From Bosea sp. F3-2 (GTDB lineage Bacteria > Pseudomonadota > Alphaproteobacteria > Rhizobiales > Beijerinckiaceae), in contig NZ_CP042331.1 of the NCBI RefSeq assembly GCF_008253865.1, forward strand, positions 682,001 to 746,000: a stretch of DNA of 64,000 nt, read 5' to 3'. The position numbers were made by a program, and so were the translations under genes. The stretch's first letter is position 1. Each line of letters begins with the position of its first letter. The notes beneath the pieces were generated by a model, which saw only the letters and a program-made list of their open reading frames with translations, was not told the DNA's origin and made no database searches. Shown here piece by piece: positions 26,239 to 33,111 of the stretch.

Positions 26239-26318
26239 TGGGAGCCGGAAGCTACCAAACTGCCAGGATCAGGTCCGGTGGTTTTTGCTACCTAATGCCG
26301 CAAATAATGCTCTCATTT

Positions 26319-26582
26319 TCACGCTGGCTCCCCCCGTGGCGGCATTGCAGATTTTCTCAGTCTAACCCCAGCGCCTTCGCCATTTTCAGGCACGAATATG
26401 ACGCCCGCTGCTTCGAGGGCGCCTGTGACTTTGTCCCGAGTGCTGGCATAGCCGGCCAACTCGCCTGTGCCGAGCTCCAGCCGGGCGATCGTTGGCTTGG
26501 AGACGCCAGATTGAGCAGCGAGGTCGTCCTGTGACCAGCCGAGGAGTGCCCGTGCGGCGCGAAGCTGAGGAACCGTCGTCAT
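26319..26582 (-). CDS. XRE-family helix-turn-helix regulator
   Basis: An 87-residue regulator with helix-turn-helix VPQLRAARALLGWSQDDLAA and QSGVSKPTIARLELGTGELA at residues 4-43, the standard XRE layout. It heads the minus-strand unit XRE - lipoprotein (interrupted) - 87-residue protein - AbiTii protein, and diverges from the gene at 26668. The intervening 85 bp contain inverted and direct repeats (26590-26642) that are likely its operators. Probably the local repressor of the prophage/defence unit. Confidence 0.8.
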   Translation of the reverse strand: MTTVPQLRAARALLGWSQDDLAAQSGVSKPTIARLELGTGELAGYASTRDKVTGALEAAGVIFVPENGEGAGVRLRKSAMPPRGEPA

Positions 26583-26589
26583 TCAAGGA

Positions 26590-26642
26590 TGATAACTTTG
26601 ATATTGACTCTGGGCAAACGTTAGTTGATATTATAGTTATCA
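26590..26642. promoter_or_regulatory. Divergent operator region between XRE gene and 26668 gene
   Basis: TGATAACT (26590-26597) is an inverted copy of AGTTATCA (26635-26642), and TTGATATT is directly repeated at 26598-26605 and 26625-26632, so two sites of roughly TGATAACTttgATATT type face each other 20 bp apart. The region is AT-rich compared with its neighbours, as expected for overlapping divergent promoters. The XRE regulator encoded alongside is the natural candidate for binding. Confidence 0.55.
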
Positions 26643-26667
26643 AGTTTGAAAATTTCAGGAGACGACC

Positions 26668-27126
26668 ATGACGAAGCCCACCGCGGCGGCGAACGCTACC
26701 GGCTTACCCGAAAGCCATATCGGCCCATACGGCCCGATGAGCTGCAGCATTGATATGCCGGCGCTTCGCAAGATGAGAATGGCAGAGCTGAAAAACCTAA
26801 GGAGCGCTTTGCGCACGCTGAGCGAGGTTGCTATCGGTCTCTGTTGCCAGCCGCGCTTCTCTGATGAAGAGGACAGCGATCTTAATGACGCGGGCAGAAC
26901 CCTTGATTACATCACCGAATTTCTGAGCGCCTACGAGCAAGCCGTCGTCAACGTTGCGGAAGCCGCTAAACCGGTCGCTTCCGATGACGTCGAGGATCGC
27001 GCCTGGACGCTCTTGGGCTTTCAGGCCGACCTAACCGATGAACTTTCGTCCTTCGCAGTTTGGGCTGCTCAAGCTGTGAGGGACGAGGTCGAAGCGAAGT
27101 TTCGCGAACAACACGCTGTATCGTGA
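26668..27126 (+). CDS. Hypothetical protein (152 aa), divergent from the XRE regulator
   Basis: Starts at ATG 26668 with CAGGAG seven bases upstream. Helical throughout: ALRKMRMAELKNLRSALRTL, DLNDAGRTLDYITEFLSAYE, AVVNVAEAAKPVASDDVEDR and VWAAQAVRDEVEAKF. The N-terminal 30 residues look unstructured. No domain recognised. The divergent placement beside an XRE regulator suggests repressor control, and it is the last gene before the tRNA-Lys. The stretch 27127-27315 shows no convincing gene and could hold the prophage attachment region. Confidence 0.6.
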   Translation: MTKPTAAANATGLPESHIGPYGPMSCSIDMPALRKMRMAELKNLRSALRTLSEVAIGLCCQPRFSDEEDSDLNDAGRTLDYITEFLSAYEQAVVNVAEAAKPVASDDVEDRAWTLLGFQADLTDELSSFAVWAAQAVRDEVEAKFREQHAVS

Positions 27127-27315
27127 CATCGGACGTTTGAGCGCGAAATTCTCGACGCCGCGCGCATGCCCGGCCTGATCATCGGTCGCCCAGTGCCCTG
27201 GCCGATTCCCAGCGGATTCGCGCTTTCCGCCACCAATTTGCTTCCCAAAACCGCGATTGGGAAGCATTCTGGGAAGCGAGAGCTCAAGAATTTTAGGCTA
27301 AGTTACTGATTTCGC

Positions 27316-27390
27316 TGGTGAGCGGGGTGGGGATCGAACCCACGACCACATGATTAAAAGTCACGTGCTCTACCACTGAGCTACCCGCCC
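27316..27390 (-). tRNA. tRNA-Lys (anticodon TTT)
   Basis: Read on the minus strand the 75-nt sequence starts GGGCGGGTAGCTCAGTGG and ends CCCGCTCACCA, with the CCA encoded. The acceptor stem GGGCGGG pairs with CCCGCTC (one G-T), the anticodon arm is CGTGA-CTTTTAA-TCATG giving anticodon TTT, and the T arm is GTGGG-TTCGATC-CCCAC. The 3' end faces the prophage-derived region, a usual integration target. Confidence 0.95.
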
Positions 27391-27622
27391 TCACCGTGGC
27401 GCTCACATACGGAGCCATGTGCCCCGGGTCAACTCGTTCGATGAAGTCGTCACCATCTCAGGTGCGGCAAGCGCGCCATCCCGCGAAACTGGCCCGTTTT
27501 CTTGCGGCATTGCAGCATCGGAACTGCTGGACGCCCTCCCCCTCCCATGCATTCTGGTGCGCCCATAACAACAGACGGCGATTCAACGCCGGGGGACTCC
27601 AACTAATATTGGGAGAGATAGA

Positions 27623-29410
27623 ATGGACGAACGGGAAATCCGCGGCCTCGTCGCGGATGTGAAGGATGGCACGTTGTCGCGACGATCCTTCATCCAGAAG
27701 ATGGCGGCGGTGGGCATCACTGCCCCGATCGCGAGCCAGATCCTGGCATGGAACGATGTGGCGATGGCGAACGCCACGCTGCAATACAAGCCGACCAAGG
27801 CCGGCGGCGGCGGGCCGCTGAAGATCCTGCTCTGGCAGGCCCCGACCCTGCTCAACCCGCATTTCGCCTCGGGCACCAAGGACCAGATCGCCTCGCGCAT
27901 CTTCTTCGAGCCGCTCGCCGGCTGGGACAAGGAAGGCAATCTCTTTCCGCAGCTTGCCGCCGAGATTCCGAACAAGGCCAATGGCGGCCTCTCCGCGGAT
28001 GGCAAGGAGGTGATCTGGAAGCTGAAGCCGGGCGTGAAATGGCATGACGGCAAGCCGTTCACCGCCGACGACGTTGTCTTCACCTGGGAATATGCCGCTG
28101 ATCCGGCGACCGCGGCCTATACGACCGGCTCCTACACCAACATCAAGGTCGAGAAGATCAACGATCATACCGTCAAGGTGATCTTCAAGGACCCGACGCC
28201 GTTCTGGGCCGATCCCTTCGTCGGCGTCGCCGGCATGATCATCCCGAAGCACCATTTCGGCGAGTACAAGGGCGCCAAATCGCGCGAGGCTCCTGCGAAC
28301 CTGAAGCCGGTCGGCACCGGCGCCTACAAGTTCGTCGAGTTCAAGCCGGGCGACATCCTCACCGGCACCCGCAACGAGGACTACCACGTCAAGAACCAGC
28401 CGCATTTCGACACACTCGAGGTCAAGGGCGGTGGCGATGCAGTCTCGGCGGCCCGCGCCGTGCTGCAGACCGGCGAATACGACTATGCCTGGAACATGCA
28501 GGTCGAGGACGAGGTCCTCAAGCGCATGGAGACCGGTGGTCGCGGCAAGGTGGTGGCGGTTCCCGGCGGTGACGTCGAGTTCATCATCCTGAACACGACC
28601 GACCCGTGGACCGAGGTCGATGGCGAGCGTTCCAGCGTCAAGACCAAGCACCCGACCCTGTCGGATCCGAAGGTGCGCGAGGCGATCAACCTGCTGATTG
28701 ATCGCGACTCGGTCCAGAAGTTCATCTACGGCCGTGGCGGCACCGCGACGGCGAGCTTCGTCAACGAGCCCAAGCAGTTCAAGTCGCAGAAGCTGAAATA
28801 CGAGTTCAACATCGACAAGGCCAACAAGGTCCTCGACGAGGCCGGCTGGAAGAAGGGTGCCGACGGCATCCGCGAGAAGGATGGCAAGAGGCTGAAATAC
28901 GTCTTCCAGACCTCGATCAACGCCCCGCGCCAGAAGACCCAGGCGATCATCAAGCAGGCCTGCCAGCGCGCCGGTATCGATCTCGAGCTCAAGTCGGTCA
29001 CGGCTTCGGTCTATTTCTCTTCGGACGTCGCCAACCCGGACACCTACACCAAGCTGTACTGCGACATGGAGATGTACACGACCACGCAGCCGCAGCCCGA
29101 TCCGGAACGCTTCCTCAATCAGCTCGTCTCGTGGGAGATCGCCAACAAGGAGAACAAGTGGCTGGGCCGCAACGTCTCGCGCTACTCGGACCCCGAAGCG
29201 GACAAGGCCTACAAGGCGGCTCAGAAGGAGTTCGACCCGGCCAAGCGCGCCGCGCTCTTGATCAAGGTCAACGAGATCTTCTGCGAGGCCAATATCCTCC
29301 TGCCGATCCTCTCCCGAACCGTCGTCGGTGCCTCGGCCAACAACCTGGAGCCCGACATCTCAGGCTGGGAGGTCACAACCTGGAATCTGGCGGCCTGGTA
29401 TCGGACCTGA
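27623..29410 (+). CDS. ABC transporter substrate-binding protein, family 5 (peptide/opine type)
   Basis: A 595-residue periplasmic binding protein. The leader has a twin-arginine motif, LSRRSFIQKMAAVGITAPIA. The core has LKILLWQAPTLLNPHFASGT, ADGKEVIWKLKPGVKWHDGK (the SBP_bac_5 signature), FTADDVVFTWEYAADP and LPILSRTVVGASANN. Such proteins bind peptides, opines or sugars for Dpp/Opp-type transporters. The usual permease and ATPase genes are not beside it: it is followed by a divergent GntR gene, so it is either an orphan or shares a transporter elsewhere. GGGAGAG precedes the ATG. Upstream 27391-27622 holds no gene. Confidence 0.88.
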   Translation: MDEREIRGLVADVKDGTLSRRSFIQKMAAVGITAPIASQILAWNDVAMANATLQYKPTKAGGGGPLKILLWQAPTLLNPHFASGTKDQIASRIFFEPLAGWDKEGNLFPQLAAEIPNKANGGLSADGKEVIWKLKPGVKWHDGKPFTADDVVFTWEYAADPATAAYTTGSYTNIKVEKINDHTVKVIFKDPTPFWADPFVGVAGMIIPKHHFGEYKGAKSREAPANLKPVGTGAYKFVEFKPGDILTGTRNEDYHVKNQPHFDTLEVKGGGDAVSAARAVLQTGEYDYAWNMQVEDEVLKRMETGGRGKVVAVPGGDVEFIILNTTDPWTEVDGERSSVKTKHPTLSDPKVREAINLLIDRDSVQKFIYGRGGTATASFVNEPKQFKSQKLKYEFNIDKANKVLDEAGWKKGADGIREKDGKRLKYVFQTSINAPRQKTQAIIKQACQRAGIDLELKSVTASVYFSSDVANPDTYTKLYCDMEMYTTTQPQPDPERFLNQLVSWEIANKENKWLGRNVSRYSDPEADKAYKAAQKEFDPAKRAALLIKVNEIFCEANILLPILSRTVVGASANNLEPDISGWEVTTWNLAAWYRT

Positions 29411-29421
29411 GCAGGCGTCGC

Positions 29422-29456
29422 CTACAAAACAAGACCGGCCCCATCAGGGGCCGGTC
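29422..29456 (-). terminator. Terminator hairpin between convergent SBP and GntR genes
   Basis: A perfect 10-bp stem GACCGGCCCC-ATCA-GGGGCCGGTC (29433-29456). On the minus strand it is followed by TTGTTTTG, making a good rho-independent terminator for the GntR gene, whose stop is 3 bp away; on the plus strand it has no T-tract but may still limit readthrough from the SBP gene. Confidence 0.75.
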
Positions 29457-29458
29457 CG

Positions 29459-30163
29459 CTAGTCTAGCAAGCCCCGTTCCAGAGCCACGTCGATGCAGCC
29501 ATGGATATGGTTGCGCAGGAGCCGCTGCCCCTCGCCCGCGTTGCGGCGCAGCGCGCAATCGAGCAGCGCGCGATGCTCGCCGATCGAGGTTGGGCCCCAG
29601 AAAATGAAGAACACCATCTGGTAGCGCAGATAGCGCTCGTAGATGCCGGCATGAAGGTCGAGCAGCGCCCTGGAGCCGCAGGCCGACACCAGCGCCTGAT
29701 GAAACTCGAAATCGTAGCGCTTCCACTGCTGGGTGCCGGAATCGTCTCCGGCCAGAAGGCGTTCCTCCATGCGGGCGAGCTTGTGATGGGCGGCAACGAC
29801 GCGCCCTTCCCACTCCATATCGCCGGCTGCGAAGGATTGCGCGAGCGCGTGACTCTCGATCAGCAGCCTGAGATCGGCGAGTTCCTGGAGTTCGCTGGCC
29901 GTGCAAGGCGCCACCTGAAAGCCGCGCTGCCCCTCGGCGACGACAAAGCCCTCCGGTGCGAGGCGATTGAAGATTTCGCGCAGCGTGCTGATGCCGACGC
30001 CATAGACCGGGCGCAGCTTGTCCAGCGTCAGCCTCTGCCCCGGCTGCAGGCGACCGAACATGATATCCTGCCGGATCCGCTCATAAGCCTGTTCGCCCGT
30101 CGACAGTGCAGCGATCTCTTCGCCGATATCCGGTGCCGCATCCGCCATCGTATTCCTCGTCAT
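29459..30163 (-). CDS. GntR-family regulator with FCD domain
   Basis: A 234-residue regulator. Residues 23-92 are a GntR winged helix (AYERIRQDIMFGRLQPGQRL, STLREIFNRLAPEGFVVAEG, GFQVAP). The C-terminal FCD domain shows ADLRLLIESHALAQSFA, metal/ligand-type residues in RYDFEFHQALVSACGS and ISMGEHRALL-like (TSIGEHRALLDCALRR). FCD regulators respond to organic acids and related metabolites. It diverges from aroQ (30342), so it most likely controls the aroQ gene and perhaps the pathway, with quinate/shikimate or protocatechuate as effector. The effector is inferred. Confidence 0.88.
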   Translation of the reverse strand: MTRNTMADAAPDIGEEIAALSTGEQAYERIRQDIMFGRLQPGQRLTLDKLRPVYGVGISTLREIFNRLAPEGFVVAEGQRGFQVAPCTASELQELADLRLLIESHALAQSFAAGDMEWEGRVVAAHHKLARMEERLLAGDDSGTQQWKRYDFEFHQALVSACGSRALLDLHAGIYERYLRYQMVFFIFWGPTSIGEHRALLDCALRRNAGEGQRLLRNHIHGCIDVALERGLLD

Positions 30164-30253
30164 CGCGTCGACGGATTCTAAGCCGTCCGGCTGGGTGCGC
30201 CAACCGGAAAAGCGGCTTATTGTAAAACTAGCAGATGATCCAGAAATTATCTG

Positions 30254-30281
30254 TTGATCTGACTTTGGCCCGCGATAAGAT
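30254..30281 (+). promoter_or_regulatory. Candidate promoter of the first aroQ gene
   Basis: TTGATC (30254-30259) and TAAGAT (30276-30281) are separated by 16 bp, a reasonable sigma-70-type pair, 60 bp before the ATG at 30342. CAGAT...ATCTG (30232-30252) just upstream is a weak inverted repeat that could bind the divergent GntR regulator. Confidence 0.4.
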
Positions 30282-30341
30282 CATCATAAGAGGGCGACGG
30301 GGCCATGGATTCCGTTGCGAAGCAGTTTCGGGAGGACAGAT

Positions 30342-30803
30342 ATGTCGACGGGCGAACAGCGTGGGCGCGGCTGCATCTACATCCTGAATGGCCCCAATCT
30401 TAATCTGCTCGGGCAGCGCGAGCCGGCGATCTACGGCAGCACGACGCTGGCTGAGATCGGCGAGCGCTGCGAGGCGAAGGCGAAATCGCTCGGCTTCACC
30501 GTCGATTTCCGTCAGACCAATTTCGAGGGCGAGCTGGTCGAAAGCGTGCAGCAGGCGCGCCAGGAAGCCTGCGGCATCATCATCAATCCGGCCGGCTACA
30601 GCTTCACCTCGGTGGCGCTGCTCGATGCGCTCAAGATGTTCGAGCGCCCCAAGATCGAGCTGCACATCTCGAACGTGCATGCGCGCGAAAGCACCTACCA
30701 CAACTCGCTGGTCTCGCGGACGGCGACGGGGATCATCATCGGGCTCGGTGCCGCCGGCTATGAACTCGCGATCCAGGCCATGGCCGGGCTGGTGGAAGCC
30801 TGA
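30342..30803 (+). CDS. aroQ: Type II 3-dehydroquinate dehydratase (copy 1)
   Basis: 153 residues from ATG 30342, which has GGAGG about nine bases upstream (an in-frame ATG at 30315 lacks an SD). Family motifs: ILNGPNLNLLGQREPAIYG with the catalytic tyrosine in IYG and nearby arginine, NFEGELVESVQ, INPAGYSFTSVALLDAL, and HISNVHARE with the histidine. The enzyme interconverts 3-dehydroquinate and 3-dehydroshikimate. In biosynthesis one gene suffices; placement here beside a GntR regulator and a quinate-type pathway suggests a catabolic role. It converges on the TetR gene. Confidence 0.93.
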   Translation: MSTGEQRGRGCIYILNGPNLNLLGQREPAIYGSTTLAEIGERCEAKAKSLGFTVDFRQTNFEGELVESVQQARQEACGIIINPAGYSFTSVALLDALKMFERPKIELHISNVHARESTYHNSLVSRTATGIIIGLGAAGYELAIQAMAGLVEA

Positions 30804-30814
30804 CGATGGCTTCC

Positions 30815-30861
30815 GTCGCCGAAAGCCGGGTCATCGGCGTGGAGCGGCGGCTTTCAGCGAC
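30815..30861. terminator. Hairpin between convergent aroQ and TetR genes
   Basis: GTCGCCGAAAGCC (30815-30827) pairs with GGCTTTCAGCGAC (30849-30861) apart from one mismatch, around a 21-base loop. It overlaps the TetR stop codon (30854). There is no clear T-tract on either side, so it may act as a bidirectional barrier rather than a classic terminator. Confidence 0.4.
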
Positions 30862-31519
30862 GCATCATGCGCAGCACGGTGTCGATGGCCGCGGCCCTGC
30901 GGCGCGCCAGCGCTTCGGGCGCTCCCATATCGTGGCCGAAGACCTGGCGGATGCTGGCGCGGTTCGAGACGTTGTAGAAGGCCAGCGCACTGATCGTCAG
31001 GTGGATGTCGATCGGTTCGATTCCCGCACGGAAGATTCCGTCCGAGACACCCCGCTCATAGGCCTCGCGGATCATGTCGATCACCGAGAGGTTAAGTGTG
31101 GAGATCCGGTCGGAGGTCGCGAGGTGCCGGCCGTGATGGATGTTCTCGATCATCACCATCCGCACGAAATCCGGGTTTTCGGCGTGGTAGTCGAAGGTGA
31201 AACCGGTGAGCCGCGCGATCGCCTCCTCCGGCTCCAGGCTGGCGAGGTCGAGCCCGCGCTCGAAGCCGCGGATGCGCTCGTACATCTCCTCGAGGACGGC
31301 GCGGTAGAGACCCTCCTTGTCCCCGAAATAGTAGTAGATCATCCGCTTGCTGGTCGCGGTCCTGGCTGCGATTTCGTCGACGCGGGCGCCGCTCAAGCCG
31401 TTCTCGACGAATTCCAGCCGTGCCGCTTCGAGGATGCTGCGGCGCACGCCCTCCGGATCCTGGGTCCAGGAAGTCGATTTCCGGCTCGTTCCCTGCGGTT
31501 TGATCGCTGCTTTGCTCAT
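30854..31519 (-). CDS. TetR-family transcriptional regulator
   Basis: A 221-residue regulator. The N-terminal helix-turn-helix is clear: RRSILEAARLEFVENGLSGA, RVDEIAARTATSKRMIYYYF, GDKEGLYRAVLEEMYERI. The C-terminal ligand domain has DFVRMVMIENIHHGRHLATS and IEPIDIHLTISALAFYNVSN, the layout of the TetR C-terminal-like family near aromatic-acid transport genes. It diverges from the ABC transporter operon (31741), and the interval has an inverted repeat fit for its binding (31592-31610). Likely effector: an intermediate of quinate/shikimate or protocatechuate metabolism (inference). Confidence 0.88.
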   Translation of the reverse strand: MSKAAIKPQGTSRKSTSWTQDPEGVRRSILEAARLEFVENGLSGARVDEIAARTATSKRMIYYYFGDKEGLYRAVLEEMYERIRGFERGLDLASLEPEEAIARLTGFTFDYHAENPDFVRMVMIENIHHGRHLATSDRISTLNLSVIDMIREAYERGVSDGIFRAGIEPIDIHLTISALAFYNVSNRASIRQVFGHDMGAPEALARRRAAAIDTVLRMMRR

Positions 31520-31591
31520 GTCTTACCCGGTGCCTTGCCGTCCCGTCGGCGCTGGCTGCATTCAAATGGACAGTCCAGTTAATTTCGCTTG

Positions 31592-31610
31592 ACCAAATGA
31601 ACTATTTGGT
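31592..31610. promoter_or_regulatory. Putative TetR operator
   Basis: ACCAAAT-GAACT-ATTTGGT is a perfect 7-bp inverted repeat with a 5-bp spacer in the divergent region between the TetR gene and the transporter operon. A second palindrome TGGACAGTCCA (31567-31577) lies 15 bp away. Length and symmetry suit a TetR dimer. Binding is inferred from position. Confidence 0.6.
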
Positions 31611-31740
31611 ACAATTAACACACCATCAGCCTCACGCAAGCTGCGTGCGCCGCTGACAAGGCCCTCGCCAGAAGGGCCGTGAAGACGGACGCGACCCGGA
31701 TCGACCCCTTTTGAGAAGGTCGGCCGCTTTGGGAGGTGCC

Positions 31741-32409
31741 ATGAACTACAAGCTCGACTTCGCGCCTGTAATCGCGGGTCTGCCCGATCTCTTGATGGGC
31801 TGCCTCGGCACGTTTCTGCTGGCGCTCTCCGGCATGGCGCTGGCCATCGTTATCGGCATCGGTGGCGTGGTGCTGCGCGATTCCCGCTTCGCCCCGGTGC
31901 GCTTTCTGGTCAGGGGCTTTGTCGAGCTGATCCGCAACACGCCCTTCCTGGTCCAGATCTTCTTCATCTATTTTGCGCTGCCGCTGGCGGGGTTGAGGCT
32001 CGACCCGACGCCGACCGCCGTGATCGCGCTCGGCATCAATGGCGGCGCCTATGCCATTGAGATCATCCGCGGCGGCGTGCAGTCGATCAGCAAGGGCCAG
32101 ATCGAGGCCGGGCTGGCGCTCGGCCTGCACAGGGCGCAGGTCTTCCGGCTGATCGTGCTGAAGCCGGCGCTGCGCGCGATCTTCCCGTCGCTGACCAGCC
32201 AGTTCGTGCTGCTGACCCTGACCACCTCGGTCGCCTCGGCGATCTCGGCCTATGAGCTGACCTCGGTGGCGCAGCGGATCGAGTCCGACAGCTTCCGCTC
32301 CTTCGAGGTCTACGGCACGATCACGCTGTTCTACCTCGTGATCTCCTGGGCGATGATGCGCTTCTTCGCGCTGATCTCGACCCGCTACTTCAGCTATCCG
32401 GTGAAGTGA
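31741..32409 (+). CDS. ABC transporter permease, polar amino acid (HAAT) type, subunit 1
   Basis: 222 residues from ATG 31741, with GGGAGGTGCC just upstream. Hydrophobic helices include GLPDLLMGCLGTFLLALSGM and ALAIVIGIGGVV, with the signature RGFVELIRNTPFLVQIFFIY and the EAA-type loop EAGLALGLHRAQVF that contacts the ATPase. It forms a heteromeric channel with the next permease. First gene of the transporter operon (permease, permease, binding protein, ATPase), which runs into the second aroQ and the catabolic genes. The fused layout suggests aromatic hydroxy acids as substrate. Confidence 0.88.
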   Translation: MNYKLDFAPVIAGLPDLLMGCLGTFLLALSGMALAIVIGIGGVVLRDSRFAPVRFLVRGFVELIRNTPFLVQIFFIYFALPLAGLRLDPTPTAVIALGINGGAYAIEIIRGGVQSISKGQIEAGLALGLHRAQVFRLIVLKPALRAIFPSLTSQFVLLTLTTSVASAISAYELTSVAQRIESDSFRSFEVYGTITLFYLVISWAMMRFFALISTRYFSYPVK

Positions 32410-32416
32410 GGGCGTG

Positions 32417-33058
32417 ATGGGCTGGAACGAATACCTCTTTCTCCTCACCGGCCTGAAATGGACCGTGGCGCTGTCGGCGATCGGCTTCGTCTGCGGCTCG
32501 GTCTCCGGGCTCGGGATCGCGCTGCTGCGCACCTCCGGCAATCCTCTGATGGAGCGTGTGACGGCGGGCTACATCGCCCTGTTCCAGGGCACGCCGCTCC
32601 TGATGCAGCTGTTCGTGGTCTATTACGGGCTCGCCCTGATCGGGCTGAAGCTCGATGCCTGGGTCGCGGTCGCGATCGGCTTCACCCTGCATGCCAGCGC
32701 CTATCTCGGCGAGATCTGGCGCGGCTCGATCGAGGCCGTGCCGAAGGGCCAAACCGAGGCCGCCAAGGCGCTGAGCCTGCACTACGCCTCGCGCATGCGG
32801 GACGTCGTGCTGCCGCAGGCGATCCGCATCTCGCTGCCGGCGACGGTCGGCTTCCTCGTGCAGCTGATCAAGGGCACCTCGCTTGCCGCCATCGTCGGCT
32901 TCACCGAGCTGACGCGGGCCGGCAACATCGTCTCCAACCAGATCTTCCAGCCGCTGCTCGTCTTCGGGATCGTCGGCATCCTCTACTTCCTGCTGTGCTG
33001 GCCGCTCTCGCTCTACGGCTCGCATCTGGAAAAGCGCATGGCCATCGCCTCGCGCTGA
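32417..33058 (+). CDS. ABC transporter permease, polar amino acid (HAAT) type, subunit 2
   Basis: 213 residues, start ATG 32417 just after the previous stop (GTG at 32414 also possible). It has the same family pattern: GLKWTVALSAIGFVCGSVSG, TAGYIALFQGTPLLMQLFVV, and the EAA loop EAAKALSLHYASRMRDVVLP with QAIRISLPATVGFLVQLIKG and TSLAAIVGFTELTRAGN. Tight spacing shows co-translation with permease 1. The two permeases are distinct in sequence, as in heteromeric HisQM-like pairs. Confidence 0.88.
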   Translation: MGWNEYLFLLTGLKWTVALSAIGFVCGSVSGLGIALLRTSGNPLMERVTAGYIALFQGTPLLMQLFVVYYGLALIGLKLDAWVAVAIGFTLHASAYLGEIWRGSIEAVPKGQTEAAKALSLHYASRMRDVVLPQAIRISLPATVGFLVQLIKGTSLAAIVGFTELTRAGNIVSNQIFQPLLVFGIVGILYFLLCWPLSLYGSHLEKRMAIASR

Positions 33059-33111
33059 GCAGACCAAGCTTCAACGCCTAGACCAACCACCAAAGAAAGA
33101 GGGAGAGAAAC

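Larger units (their letters stand above)
25232..26308. mobile_element. Non-autonomous inverted-repeat element with 8-bp target duplication
   Basis: Element 25240-26300 (1061 bp). Ends are perfect 17-bp inverted repeats, CGGCATTAGGTAGCAAA at 25240-25256 and its complement at 26284-26300, with partial matching inward (ACCACC at 25258-25263 against GGTGGT at 26277-26282). Both sides are flanked by CAAATAAT (25232-25239 and 26301-26308), an 8-bp target duplication, and the lipoprotein gene is restored when it is removed. No DDE or tyrosine transposase is visible; the content is a membrane protein gene and two doubtful small ORFs. It is thus a mobile insertion cassette or large MITE moved in trans. 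Confidence 0.82.
24903..26316 (-). pseudogene. Lipoprotein gene interrupted by a 1061-bp insertion
   Basis: The 5' end is at 26316-26301 (ATG AGA GCA TTA TTT G) and the remainder at 25239-24903. Removing the insertion (25240-26300) and one copy of the 8-bp duplication restores MRALFAGAVGLALASC, a lipoprotein signal with lipobox LASC, followed by NYAGSGTTEASGSEVGGTGN and a mature domain ending TYTFSCS. About 113 residues in all. Its start is two bases after the XRE regulator stop, so it was the second gene of that operon. The insertion leaves only a 6-codon stub and an uncoupled downstream part. Family unknown. Confidence 0.75.

Noticed and set aside
27127..27315. Integrase remnant next to tRNA-Lys
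   Set aside because: Short frames here show no tyrosine-recombinase motif (no R-H-R-Y pattern), so I leave it unassigned.
27458..28651. 397-codon minus-strand frame opposite the family 5 binding protein
   Set aside because: Antisense of a well-conserved binding protein; low-complexity aspartate/glycine/leucine composition and no motif.
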